From: Melioribacter sp.
GTDB taxonomy: Bacteria; Bacteroidota; Ignavibacteria; Ignavibacteriales; Melioribacteraceae
Length of the DNA stretch: 64,000 nucleotides
NCBI GenBank assembly: GCA_003155655.1
Contig: PMDS01000032.1
Span: 16,577 to 80,576 of the forward strand
Reading direction: 5' to 3'
Below are positions 54,513 through 63,634 of the stretch, piece by piece. The translations under genes were made by a program, and so were the position numbers. The notes below the pieces were generated by a model that was given only the letters and a program-made list of their open reading frames with translations, was not told where the DNA came from and did no database searches. Position 1 is the first letter of the stretch. The number at the start of each line of letters is the position of its first letter.

Positions 54513-55766
54513 CTAATCGAAATGAGCATTTATCAACGGCAATACTTTTGCAATACCGCTATTATTTTTTGCAATGTTTATTAGTCCAATCTGAATCCCA
54601 TGCAATTCATTTGCGCTGTTAAATAATCCTATTACAAGCCCTGTTTGAATCCCTGATATTCTATTGTACATAGAAATTGAACATCCGGTTAGATCATTAA
54701 CGTCACTCCAGCCTCCGGCAATATTGAATCCTTCAAAAGATTCGGTTTCCGTTTTATAACCAGCAATACTCATACCGGTTATTGATGTTTTACCCACATT
54801 TGCTGCAAGTGCAACGCTTAAACCGGTAAGGTCGCCATTGGCAACAACTGCAAGTCCGCCCACATTAACCCCGGTTGTATTACCATTTGAAACGACAGCC
54901 AGCCCTCCAAAGTTAATCCAGGATATGTCTTTGTTGGCAACAACTGCAAGTCCTCCAAAAGTAATACCGCTAATTTCGCCATTAGATACTGATGCTAGAC
55001 CGCCAATATTTACTCCAACCATATCTTTATTGCTTACAACAGCAAAACCGCCAAAAGTAATACCGCTAATATCGCCATTAGATACTGAAGCTAGACCGCC
55101 AATATTTACTCCAAGCATATCTTTGTTGCTTACAACAGCGAACCCGCCAAAGCTTAGTCCTTGAATATTACCATTACTTACAGCAGCAAGCCCGCCTAAG
55201 TTTAGTCCATACATATTTCCATTGCTTACTGTAGCAAGCCCGCCAAAACTCAGTCCTGAAATATCTTGATTGGAAACCGCTGCCAATCCGCCCAAATTGA
55301 TTCCTTTAAGTGAACCATTCGTAACAACTGCAAGCCCTCCCAAATTCATCCCTGTTGCATCTCCATTAGAAACAACGGCTAGACCTCCAACATTTAACCC
55401 CACTATCTCCGTTTCGGCAACAACTGCTGCAATTCCGAAGGAAAGGCCTCTCAATTTTGCTGCTCCAGGTGCCACTCCAATAGATAAACCATTTACTGTT
55501 GAATTCGGATTCTCACCTGGCTTCCAAAATGTAATATTAATACCGGAAATTTTCTCTATTCCGCAGTCTGAAAAATTAAAGCGCAAGCCATTCCAGTTTT
55601 GAGAATTTCCAAAACTGATTCCACTATTGTTAGCTCCTAAATCAAGGCTTCCATGTGAACATTCATATTCGGTTGTATCAGTTTCTGTAGAACGATGATG
55701 GTGTCGCTGGGCATTAATAACCTGGCAAAATGATAAAAAAACTAATAGTAAAATGATTTTTTTCAT
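54513..55766 (-). CDS. LA_2272-type surface-repeat protein
   Basis: A 417-aa exported protein. Signal peptide about 1-19, then from about 95 onward a regular 16-residue repeat GLNLGGLAVVSNGDIS and variants, about thirteen copies, ending in the family's GIQIGLINIAKNNSG motif. Hydrophobic and Gly residues alternate as in a beta-solenoid or surface barrel. Two neighbouring 96-bp blocks (from about 54961 and 55057) are nearly identical in DNA, showing recent duplication. Probably an outer-membrane or surface protein; function unknown. Confidence 0.78.
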   Translation of the reverse strand: MKKIILLLVFLSFCQVINAQRHHHRSTETDTTEYECSHGSLDLGANNSGISFGNSQNWNGLRFNFSDCGIEKISGINITFWKPGENPNSTVNGLSIGVAPGAAKLRGLSFGIAAVVAETEIVGLNVGGLAVVSNGDATGMNLGGLAVVTNGSLKGINLGGLAAVSNQDISGLSFGGLATVSNGNMYGLNLGGLAAVSNGNIQGLSFGGFAVVSNKDMLGVNIGGLASVSNGDISGITFGGFAVVSNKDMVGVNIGGLASVSNGEISGITFGGLAVVANKDISWINFGGLAVVSNGNTTGVNVGGLAVVANGDLTGLSVALAANVGKTSITGMSIAGYKTETESFEGFNIAGGWSDVNDLTGCSISMYNRISGIQTGLVIGLFNSANELHGIQIGLINIAKNNSGIAKVLPLINAHFD

Positions 55767-55870
55767 GGTAGTGTACCCGTATTTATTGTTAAAGCAACAA
55801 TTTAGACTAAGATAGATGCTACAAAGTTACAGGCGAGAGAAAATATTTTAAGAATTGTTATAATGAATTT

Positions 55871-56290
55871 CTATTTCTTCAATTGTAGAAATCCATATTT
55901 CTTGATGTGCTCGTATGCCAGGTAGGCAACTCCGCCCATCTGAACCATACCTAATATATATCTCAGCTCTTTCATACTTTGCGAGGAGACAAATTCCTGG
56001 TAGAGAGGATTTAATAAATTCATTTTTAAATTGTTTTTGACAGGATCTTCCCTGTTCAATTTGTACATACCGGAAAGCTGTAAACGGGTGCGCATCATTA
56101 TTGAAGATGAGTCGTTCAATTGATCATTAAATAGATTGGGTTGTATAGAGAATTCAAAATTATTCTGCCAGCTGTGTAAACTTAATTTCGGAGAAAAATC
56201 ATATAACGCAGTTCTTGATGAATCAATTTGTGCAAATGAAACAGAACAGTAAAAACAGAATAAAAAATATAATTTAATAGTGTGTTTCAT
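55871..56290 (-). CDS. Small exported protein
   Basis: About 139 aa from an ATG at 56290, which follows GAGGAAGATG and gives a signal peptide KHTIKLYFLFCFYCSVSFAQ. Longer in-frame starts up to 56350 lie in the preceding gene and are less likely. The mature sequence is charged and has LHSWQNNFEFSIQPNLFN and a C-terminal GGVAYLAYEHIKKYGF. No family recognised. It overlaps the acidic protein gene by 17 bases, so the two are cotranslated. Confidence 0.6.
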   Translation of the reverse strand: MKHTIKLYFLFCFYCSVSFAQIDSSRTALYDFSPKLSLHSWQNNFEFSIQPNLFNDQLNDSSSIMMRTRLQLSGMYKLNREDPVKNNLKMNLLNPLYQEFVSSQSMKELRYILGMVQMGGVAYLAYEHIKKYGFLQLKK

Positions 56291-56807
56291 CATCTTCCTC
56301 GAACTCTTCGTCATTAAATAAATCATCATCGTCAATCTTAATATCTTCATCGTCTAAGTTTTCAGGCTCCGCTTCTTCATCCGGTTTTTCTTCGGGTACT
56401 TCTTCTTTTGAGCTTCGTTCATAAACTGTGCTTTCCGGAAAAAAACTATCCCGTGACACATAATGATCATCCATCCTGTCCATTACCTGTCCTAAAATTT
56501 CATCTGTAAGGTCAGACTTCATTTCTTTGTCGTCAACTTTTTTATCTGCTTCAAATTTTTCCCACCCTTTATCTGTGTTTTTCCAAAGCTCGGTTAAATC
56601 TTTTTTATCCAAAGAGTCCAAACTTTTGTCAATCTCTTGCTCTATTACATTTAAATCTTCCTTATCCCAGGGGCTTTCGGAATATAACTGTTCTTTAAGA
56701 TAAGCCCAGAAGGTTTCTCCTTTTTTTTCAGGAGAGGGAATTTTTTTGAGATTATCCACAACGTCTGTTACTATTTTTTTTGTTGATGCCGGCAATGTTT
56801 CTCCCAA
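56274..56807 (-). CDS. Acidic hypothetical protein with TTG start
   Basis: A 177-aa hydrophilic protein with a folded-looking first half (TFWAYLKEQLYSESPWDK) and a strongly acidic, disordered C-terminus (DDEDIKIDDDDLFNDEEF). An in-frame TAG lies just upstream of a TTG at 56807 and no early ATG exists, so TTG is the likely start. No family recognised. It precedes the small exported protein in a two-gene unit. Confidence 0.55.
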   Translation of the reverse strand: MGETLPASTKKIVTDVVDNLKKIPSPEKKGETFWAYLKEQLYSESPWDKEDLNVIEQEIDKSLDSLDKKDLTELWKNTDKGWEKFEADKKVDDKEMKSDLTDEILGQVMDRMDDHYVSRDSFFPESTVYERSSKEEVPEEKPDEEAEPENLDDEDIKIDDDDLFNDEEFEEDDETHY

Positions 56808-57007
56808 ACCCTATAAATCATTAATAATAAGTTAACAAATTAAAAGAATATTCAATATTCGGAAACCACTAAAGGTTTTATTAATAATACTGCCTGAAAG
56901 TTCCGTCATTATTAATATTTATTCAACAAGAATTAGAATTATTTTATTTCTATTTTCCAGAGCAGGTTTAACTGTAGATATGTAACATAATAAATTATAA
57001 GCAAATT

Positions 57008-57080
57008 GCCCCCATAGCTCAGTGGATTAGAGCAATGGCCTCCGGAGCCATGTGCGTAGGTTCGAGTCCTACTGGGGGTA
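57008..57080 (+). tRNA. tRNA-Arg (anticodon CCG)
   Basis: Full cloverleaf: acceptor GCCCCCA with TGGGGGT (G-T at the end), D arm GCTC/GAGC, anticodon stem ATGGC/GCCAT around CTCCGGA, T arm GTAGG/CCTAC, discriminator A. 72 bases from position 3 onward are repeated exactly at 58344-58415. Confidence 0.93.
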
Positions 57081-57149
57081 CAGAGATTTACAGAAGAAAA
57101 GTTTTTTAGAACTAAAGTTAAAATATTTCATAATGGGGTTGCATCAAAT

Positions 57150-58229
57150 ATGACTAAGAGAAGAATGAAAAAGATGTTTAAAAGGGCAATCCATTTGCCA
57201 ATGGGATGGAGCTTTTTAAAATATCTTAATAATAAAATACACTCATATACTCTGGCTAAAAATAAAAGTTTAGAAGTTGCTCATCCATCAACTATCATGA
57301 TCGAGGTAACAAATCATTGTAACTTACGATGTCTGGTTTGTCCAAGAGAAACTGTTCATGGTAAACAGATGGATAAGGGATATATGAATTTCGGCAAACT
57401 GAAAATGATTGTTGACCAGGCATATCCGTACATAGATTCCATTGGGTTAACAGGGCTCGGAGAAACATTTTTATATAAAGATATTGTTGAAGCTGTAAAG
57501 TATATCAAAAATAAAAGTAAGGGTATTATTGTCTCTTGTTCAATTAATGCTCATCTAACTAATTGCGTGGAGATAGTTAGTCAGCTGGTTGGACTTATCG
57601 ATACAATCCAAATTTCTATGGATGGATTAGATGACACATACAATCAAATAAGAATTGGAGGAGATTTCAATTTTTTTAAAGAAAACCTTTCTAAAATTTC
57701 TATGTTAGCCAATAACACAGATACACACGTAATGTTAAACGTTGTTCTGGTTAAAGAGAATTATCATCAAATGGCGGCTATGGTTGATTTTGCAGCGAAG
57801 ATGAAAATACATTATTTGAACATGAGGCCGATAAACTTATCTGCAGATACAAAGGAAGATGTTTCATATAATCAGTTTTTCTTCTCGGATGAATTTAAGA
57901 GGGAATTGAATGCAGCAAAAGCGGCAGCAAAAAAATATAACGATTTGGAATTTACATGTTCCGAATTGAAGACAGGCGGCGGGTTTAATACATGTATTTA
58001 TCCCTGGAATTATTTTTACATAACTTGGGATGGTTATTTACCTCTATGCTGCGGTCAACCTTTCCCTAAGGAATTGAATTTTGGGAATGTTTTTAATGAT
58101 GGATTAATGGCAAGTCTTAATTCCGAAGCATATCAAGAATTTCGAAAATTATGGTACGCTAACAAAACTCCTGAATTTTGTAAAAATTGTACTAAAATAT
58201 TTTTCGGAGCCTCAATTTCAGATAATTAG
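57150..58229 (+). CDS. Radical SAM/SPASM-domain protein
   Basis: A 359-aa radical SAM enzyme with TNHCNLRCLVCPRE (Cys-x3-Cys-x2-Cys, about 52-65) and a C-terminal SPASM-type cluster (CIYPWNYFYITWDG, LCCGQ, FCKNC). Such enzymes modify peptides or small molecules; no precursor peptide gene is visible in the flanks. It begins 70 bases after tRNA-Arg and sits alone between the two tRNA-Arg copies, which suggests an insertion or duplication event. The start ATG has no strong Shine-Dalgarno. Confidence 0.82.
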   Translation: MTKRRMKKMFKRAIHLPMGWSFLKYLNNKIHSYTLAKNKSLEVAHPSTIMIEVTNHCNLRCLVCPRETVHGKQMDKGYMNFGKLKMIVDQAYPYIDSIGLTGLGETFLYKDIVEAVKYIKNKSKGIIVSCSINAHLTNCVEIVSQLVGLIDTIQISMDGLDDTYNQIRIGGDFNFFKENLSKISMLANNTDTHVMLNVVLVKENYHQMAAMVDFAAKMKIHYLNMRPINLSADTKEDVSYNQFFFSDEFKRELNAAKAAAKKYNDLEFTCSELKTGGGFNTCIYPWNYFYITWDGYLPLCCGQPFPKELNFGNVFNDGLMASLNSEAYQEFRKLWYANKTPEFCKNCTKIFFGASISDN

Positions 58230-58341
58230 ATAATCGAAAAGTAATCGGGATGAGAATAGTCTCATTTTTAATATTTATTCAATAATAATTACTTTCCATA
58301 GCAGGCCTAATTATTGTAAATAATTGAAACAATAAATAATT

Positions 58342-58414
58342 CACCCCATAGCTCAGTGGATTAGAGCAATGGCCTCCGGAGCCATGTGCGTAGGTTCGAG
58401 TCCTACTGGGGGTA
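58342..58414 (+). tRNA. Second tRNA-Arg (CCG) copy, acceptor stem damaged
   Basis: Identical to the copy at 57008 from position 3 to the discriminator and one base beyond. The first two bases are CA, not GC, so they no longer pair with the 3' GT. Folding of the rest is intact. It is probably a pseudo-tRNA or a recombination scar, though weak function cannot be excluded. About 80 bases upstream also resemble the leader of the first copy. Confidence 0.75.
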
Positions 58415-58420
58415 CTGTTT

Positions 58421-58470
58421 TACGTGAGACGGAAAACGTAAGACGTGAAACGCAAGCTTGCCTGCTGTAG
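58421..58470. repeat. ACGTGAG-type heptamer repeat
   Basis: Heptamers ACGTGAG, ACGGAAA, ACGTAAG, ACGTGAA, ACGCAAG follow the second tRNA, then GCTTGCCTGCTGTAGG. The rest of the gap to 58670 is A+T-rich with no gene seen. Confidence 0.6.
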
Positions 58471-58670
58471 GAAAGAAGCTAGATGTAAGTTGTAGGTACA
58501 GTTATTCCATTACTAAAATTCTGTAGAGAGTATTTTTTACTGCGGTGAAAAATTAGTACCTCTGATTTCATTTGTTAACCTGCAGAATTCCAATTAAATT
58601 ATTGAGCATATTATTTGCTTAAATCTTGATTGATGAAATAAAATTTCAAGTATACATGTGGAACCCATTT

Positions 58671-60800
58671 ATGAAATCTTTCTATAATTTCTTACTAACA
58701 TTTCTAATTCTTTTTATCTTTATTTCAAATACAGCTAAAAGTCAATGGACTTCAACAAATGGTCCATACGGAGGTGTAGTCCAATGTCTTGAAACTATTG
58801 GTTCAGTCATTTATGCCGGAACCAATATTCCGGGGATGTTTCTTTCTTCAAATAATGGAACAAGCTGGAGTGCTAATACAAATTTTGTTGATTCAACTAA
58901 TATAAGTAATTATAATGTATCCTGCTTTGCAGTAAGCGGATCAACCATATTTGCCGGGACAAACGGATTTGTTCTTCGATCTACAGACAACGGAGTACGC
59001 TGGACACCGGTTAATTACGGTTCCCTTAATCCAATGGAAAATATACTTTGTCTTGCTGTTAGTGGTCCAAACATTTTTGCTTCGTGTGGTGATAATGGTG
59101 TATATCTTTCAACTGATAATGGAGCTAGCTGGACAAAGGCCAATAATGGCATGAATGGATATGATATAGAATGTTTTGCTGTTAGTGGATCAAATATATT
59201 TGCCGGAGCTTTGGATTTGGATGGTGGTGTTTTTCTTTCAACGGACAACGGCTCAAATTGGAAGCCTGTTAGTTCCGGCTTGACAAATCTACGTATACGG
59301 GCTCTTGCAATAAGTGGTTCAAGTATTTTTGCCGGGACGGAAGAAGGCGGAGTTTTTAAATCTACCAATAACGGTGAAAGTTGGTTTGAGGTTAACAATG
59401 GTATACCTGACAGTTATTTTATAACGTCTTTTAAAGTTATTGATTCATATATTTATGCAGGGACTTACGAGGGTGGTATATTTCTTACTACAAACAATGG
59501 TGCAAACTGGACACCTGTTAATTCCGGTTTGACAAATTTGTGCGTATGGTCTCTTACAACAAACGGTTCTAATCTCTTTGCAGGCACTAACGGCCACGGG
59601 GTATTTAAATCTACCGATAACGGCTCTAGCTGGACTAAGGTTAATTACGGGTTAAACTCGACAGAATTACGTTCATTAGCTGTAAACGGATCAAATATAT
59701 TTGCCGGTACCTGGGAAAGCGGCGTTTTTCTTTCAACAGATAATGGTTCAAATTGGAGTTCTATGAGCCCTGGCCTTCCAAATCGGGCGGTAATGACTCT
59801 TGCTATTAGCGGCTCAACTATTTTTGCAGGAACGGATGGTAAAGGCGTTTTTAAATCTACAAATAACGGTTCAAACTGGACTGCTGTTAATTCGGGAATA
59901 ACAAGTCTGTATATTGAGTCTCTTGAAATAAGCGGTTCAAATATTTTTGCCGCAGCTGGAGACGTTTTTCTTTCAACAGATTACGGAACTAGCTGGACTA
60001 CCCATAATACAGGTATACCTAGAAGAGATGTATTTAGTCTTATTCACAGCGGCTCAAATATTTTTGCGGGAACAAGCGGAGATGGAATTTTTAGATCTAC
60101 CGATAACGGTTCTAGCTGGACTGCTGTTAATAAAGGTTTAACCAATCTATTTTTAACATGTTTTACTCTAAACGGCACAAATATCTATGCCGGAACGGCT
60201 GGCGGCGTTTTTCTATCTACAAATAACGGCGAAAGTTGGACTAATATCGGATTGAACGGAAAAGGCATATATTCATTAACTGTAAGCGGTACAATTCTTT
60301 TTGCAGGAACCTTTGACGGGGTTTATGTCTCCAGAAATAACGGTGCTACCTGGAGGGAAGTAAGTTCAGGTTTGCCAGATATACCTTACACATGTTGTTA
60401 TTGCCTGGCTGTAAATAGTTCTAATCTTTTTGCTGGTTTAATGGGCGGAGTTTGGAAAAGACCAATTTCTGAAATGAAAAATGTTGAAAAAAATATAAAT
60501 ACTTTACCTGATAATTATTCGTTATCGCAGAATTATCCGAATCCATTCAATCCTTCAACAATTATAACATATTCAATTCCAAAATCTCAGCATGTAACGT
60601 TAAAAGTTTATGATGTGCTCGGAAGAGAAGTAGCTACTCTTGTTGATGAATTTAAAGAATCAGGTACCTATAATTCTCAATTCTCCATTCGCAACTTGCC
60701 TGCCGCTAGGCATGGTTCTCAATTACCATCCGGTGTTTATTTCTATAAAATTAACAGCGGATCATTTACAGAAACAAAGAAAATGGTAGTAATGAAGTAA
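58671..60800 (+). CDS. Secreted beta-propeller protein with T9SS sorting domain
   Basis: About 709 aa from ATG 58671, which gives a clean signal peptide (KSFYNFLLTFLILFIFISN); an upstream TTG at 58626 is less likely. About fourteen ~40-residue repeats of the type LFAGTNGHGVFKSTDNGSSW form a sortilin/Ycf48-like propeller. The C-terminus (about 630-709) is a type A sorting domain beginning NYPNPFNPSTIITYSIP, the tag for secretion and surface attachment by the type IX system. A repeat at 60677-60725 is inserted in frame in the tag, adding about 16 residues between SGTYN and LPSGVYFYK. Confidence 0.88.
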   Translation: MKSFYNFLLTFLILFIFISNTAKSQWTSTNGPYGGVVQCLETIGSVIYAGTNIPGMFLSSNNGTSWSANTNFVDSTNISNYNVSCFAVSGSTIFAGTNGFVLRSTDNGVRWTPVNYGSLNPMENILCLAVSGPNIFASCGDNGVYLSTDNGASWTKANNGMNGYDIECFAVSGSNIFAGALDLDGGVFLSTDNGSNWKPVSSGLTNLRIRALAISGSSIFAGTEEGGVFKSTNNGESWFEVNNGIPDSYFITSFKVIDSYIYAGTYEGGIFLTTNNGANWTPVNSGLTNLCVWSLTTNGSNLFAGTNGHGVFKSTDNGSSWTKVNYGLNSTELRSLAVNGSNIFAGTWESGVFLSTDNGSNWSSMSPGLPNRAVMTLAISGSTIFAGTDGKGVFKSTNNGSNWTAVNSGITSLYIESLEISGSNIFAAAGDVFLSTDYGTSWTTHNTGIPRRDVFSLIHSGSNIFAGTSGDGIFRSTDNGSSWTAVNKGLTNLFLTCFTLNGTNIYAGTAGGVFLSTNNGESWTNIGLNGKGIYSLTVSGTILFAGTFDGVYVSRNNGATWREVSSGLPDIPYTCCYCLAVNSSNLFAGLMGGVWKRPISEMKNVEKNINTLPDNYSLSQNYPNPFNPSTIITYSIPKSQHVTLKVYDVLGREVATLVDEFKESGTYNSQFSIRNLPAARHGSQLPSGVYFYKINSGSFTETKKMVVMK
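60677..60725 (-). repeat. Heptamer/GCCGCTAGGC repeat inside the sorting domain
   Basis: Reversed, it shares with 8592-8647 the core GAGAACCATGCCTA-CGGCAGGCAAGTTG (one mismatch), preceded by heptamers ATTCTCA, ATTCTCC, ATTCGCA on the + strand. Confidence 0.8.
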
Positions 60801-60916
60801 TCTGTAATAAATATTTTTTTACCAATGACCCGAACCCGGGGAATCGAAGGCGGTTTTTTTATTAAATATAACTCCTCTGTTACCTAAATTCTGAAGAATT
60901 ACACTTAGGCAGGAAG

Positions 60917-63634
60917 CTAAACGTAATCTATTGCCATTTGTTCTATTTCCTTTAATATCTCGTCAACCGTCTCAGTTAATTCAGGGGGCATTTTCTTAAA
61001 CTCGTCTGAATATTCTTCCCCAAGAAGTTTTACCGTTGCATAATAAACCGGCTTGTATTTGTCTTTAATATCAAATTTATTTTCTTCAAATAATTTGTAA
61101 ATAAAATGGTATTGTTTTTTTGCGAGAAACATTAGAAATACATTCTGAATATCTTTGGTTATCTCTTTAAAAATGTTTTCTTTATTCAAATACTCATTAA
61201 ACAACTTTATGGCTTCTTCTATTTTATCATTCCAAAGAAGAATCATTAAATAAGTATGGGCCGTATAATCTTTTTTCAATTCAGCAAAAGCTTTTCTTTG
61301 TAATTCCAGAGCCATCAATTTGTCCTTTTTCAATTCATAATAAAGCCATGCTAAATTATTCATTGCGTTAAAATTCCCTTTCTTAGCGGCCAACAAATGG
61401 TATTTTTCAGCCTTTTCAAAATCTTTAAATTCATTATCATATAATAAAGCTAAATTATCCATTGCCTCTGAGTCATCTTTTTCAACAGCCATTAGATAAT
61501 ATTCTTCAGCTTTTTTAAAATCTTTAAATTCGTTTTCGTACAATATAGCTAAATCATACATTGCCATCGATTCGCCCTTATCAACAGCCATTAGATAATA
61601 TTCTTCAGCTTTTTTAAAGTCATTGTATTCATCTTTGTATAATAAAGCTAAATTGTACATTGCATTCGAATTGCCTTTTTCAACAGCCACTAGATAACAT
61701 TTTTCAGCCTTTTTAAAATCCTTTAATTCATTTTCGTAAAGAATGGCTAAATTATTCATTACCCCAGTGAGCCCTTTTTCAAAAGCCATAAGGTAATATT
61801 CTTCTGCTTTTTTAAAATTCTTAAATTCATCCTGGTACAACATGGCTAAATTAAACATTGCATCGGAGTCTCCTTTTTGAACAGCCATCAGATAATATTC
61901 TTCAGCTTTTTTAAACTCCTTAAGTTCATTTGTGTACAATAAGGCTAAATTAAACATTGCATCGGAGTTTCCTTTTTGAACAGCCATCAGATAATATTCT
62001 TCAGCTTTTTTAAAATCCTTAAATTCATCGTGATACAATACAGCCAAAGTAAATATTGCATCGGATCCGCCTTTTTCAACAGCCGTTAGAAAGTATTCTT
62101 TTGCTTTTTGAAAATCTTTTTTATCCACTTGTAGTACAGTACCAATAATCACATAAATCTCTGGATCAGAATATCCATCATTCTTTAGAGCTTTTTTAGC
62201 AATATCAAATCGTTCGTTTTTTACGCATTCGGTAACATCCTTTATTATATCTATATGAGATTTATCCAAATCTTTAACAAAAGGGCTTTTAGTAATAGTT
62301 AAATATTTTTTTGCCGCAGATAATAGTTCATGTTGGAGTTCTGTGGCAATTGAAGTCCTGGCAAGGGCTTGTGTTACATAGAAAGCCTGTTTTTCGTATA
62401 ATTTGTTTTGCTTTAGTCCTTCAATATGTTTTTGCACTCTATCTGTTAATTCTTTTTCTCCGCACCAGATCTCAAAAAATTTGACAAGCCATAATACACG
62501 GTTTCGGTTTTTTCTTTTTCCAAGACGCATTAAATAGTAAATGTTGAAAAATCTTTCGTTAATTCTGTAAAGATGGTTTTTTGTGGAAGTCGACTCTTTG
62601 ACTATTAACTGGTTCTTTTCCAATTGATTTAACTGAGACGAAACAGCTTTGCTTTCCATTCTTATCTTTTTTGCAATTTCTTTTGTGCTAATAGCATCCC
62701 AATTTTGAGCTATTGCATCAATAATGGTTTGCTGCTGTTTGGAAAGATTGTCCAACCTGTGTTTGTAAAGGGGTGTAACTTTATCAAGAATATTCTCAAG
62801 ATCCCTGAATGAATTCCCATCAACATTATCTGCAAATATTTCGTATAGTAAGACAATGGTCCTTGGTACGCCACCGGTCAATCGTCTAAGAGATTCTATT
62901 CTTTCGGACTGCCCGGTAATTATTTTTTCAATCTCTTCGCTTTTGTAAGTCTCACCTAATTTTTTAAGAAGTTGTATAGTTTCTTCCTGCGTAAGTTCAT
63001 CAAGAGTAATAACTTTAAAAAATTCATAGAATGGATGTTTATAACTGTGGTAGAATTCAAGAATTAAAGAAGAAGCGCCGATTACTCTGATATAATTGCA
63101 GGTATTAAGAACTTCCCTTAATCGCTGAATTTCTTTTTTGGAAAATTTTCCAATCATATCACCGAAATTATCCAAAAATAAAACCAGCTTTTTGTTCTGC
63201 TTCTTTAAAGTCTTTATCAACAGATTGAAAATTTCTTCTTCTGGCGATTCTTTATCATAAAGAGGATCGATTTTTTCAGAAACCCCTTCGAAAGATTTTT
63301 CACTCTCAAGTATATCGATTACTTCTTCCCATAACTTTGCAAGAGTATTAACCCTGTAAGTTTCTTCATCGAACATTACGGGAATTAACCATTTATTAAG
63401 TTCAGGATCATTTTTAATCTCATGATTAATTCTTAAAAGCAGGGTTGTTTTTCCATAGCCCCTCTGCCCTTGTATTATAAAATTCTGGGGCGGTTTTCCC
63501 ATTTTGTCGTTCTTAATTGCTGTAAAAACCTCTTCATACTCTTGAAGCCGGACAACAAAATTTGAGATTATTTCTTCCGCTGATTGATTAGCGGGATTGT
63601 AAATCGATGGGGAACTAAGTTTAGTTAGCGACAT
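60917..63634 (-). CDS. AAA/STAND ATPase with winged helix and TPR/Sel1-like array
   Basis: A 905-aa cytoplasmic protein. Orc1/Cdc6-like AAA domain: Walker A GQRGYGKTT (56-64), Walker B KKLVLFLDNFGD (148-159), GGVPRT (about 250). A winged helix covers about 295-370 (STKEIAKKIRMESKAVSSQL). Residues about 505-770 hold eight 33-residue repeats (KKAEEYYLMAVQKGNSDAMF pattern), nearly identical in DNA with a 99-bp period. This plan (NTPase, DNA-binding-like domain, repeat sensor) is that of STAND-type signalling ATPases. It overlaps the small gene upstream by 14 bases. Target unknown; defence or regulation. Confidence 0.8.
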   Translation of the reverse strand: MSLTKLSSPSIYNPANQSAEEIISNFVVRLQEYEEVFTAIKNDKMGKPPQNFIIQGQRGYGKTTLLLRINHEIKNDPELNKWLIPVMFDEETYRVNTLAKLWEEVIDILESEKSFEGVSEKIDPLYDKESPEEEIFNLLIKTLKKQNKKLVLFLDNFGDMIGKFSKKEIQRLREVLNTCNYIRVIGASSLILEFYHSYKHPFYEFFKVITLDELTQEETIQLLKKLGETYKSEEIEKIITGQSERIESLRRLTGGVPRTIVLLYEIFADNVDGNSFRDLENILDKVTPLYKHRLDNLSKQQQTIIDAIAQNWDAISTKEIAKKIRMESKAVSSQLNQLEKNQLIVKESTSTKNHLYRINERFFNIYYLMRLGKRKNRNRVLWLVKFFEIWCGEKELTDRVQKHIEGLKQNKLYEKQAFYVTQALARTSIATELQHELLSAAKKYLTITKSPFVKDLDKSHIDIIKDVTECVKNERFDIAKKALKNDGYSDPEIYVIIGTVLQVDKKDFQKAKEYFLTAVEKGGSDAIFTLAVLYHDEFKDFKKAEEYYLMAVQKGNSDAMFNLALLYTNELKEFKKAEEYYLMAVQKGDSDAMFNLAMLYQDEFKNFKKAEEYYLMAFEKGLTGVMNNLAILYENELKDFKKAEKCYLVAVEKGNSNAMYNLALLYKDEYNDFKKAEEYYLMAVDKGESMAMYDLAILYENEFKDFKKAEEYYLMAVEKDDSEAMDNLALLYDNEFKDFEKAEKYHLLAAKKGNFNAMNNLAWLYYELKKDKLMALELQRKAFAELKKDYTAHTYLMILLWNDKIEEAIKLFNEYLNKENIFKEITKDIQNVFLMFLAKKQYHFIYKLFEENKFDIKDKYKPVYYATVKLLGEEYSDEFKKMPPELTETVDEILKEIEQMAIDYV

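Noticed and set aside
54838..55602. Plus-strand repetitive ORFs opposite the surface-repeat gene
   Set aside because: Thr/Ala/Pro-rich repeats produced by reading the 48-bp repeats backward; no ribosome site.
57081..58341. Complete integrative element between the tRNA copies
   Set aside because: No integrase, transposase or replication gene lies between them; only the radical SAM gene is present.
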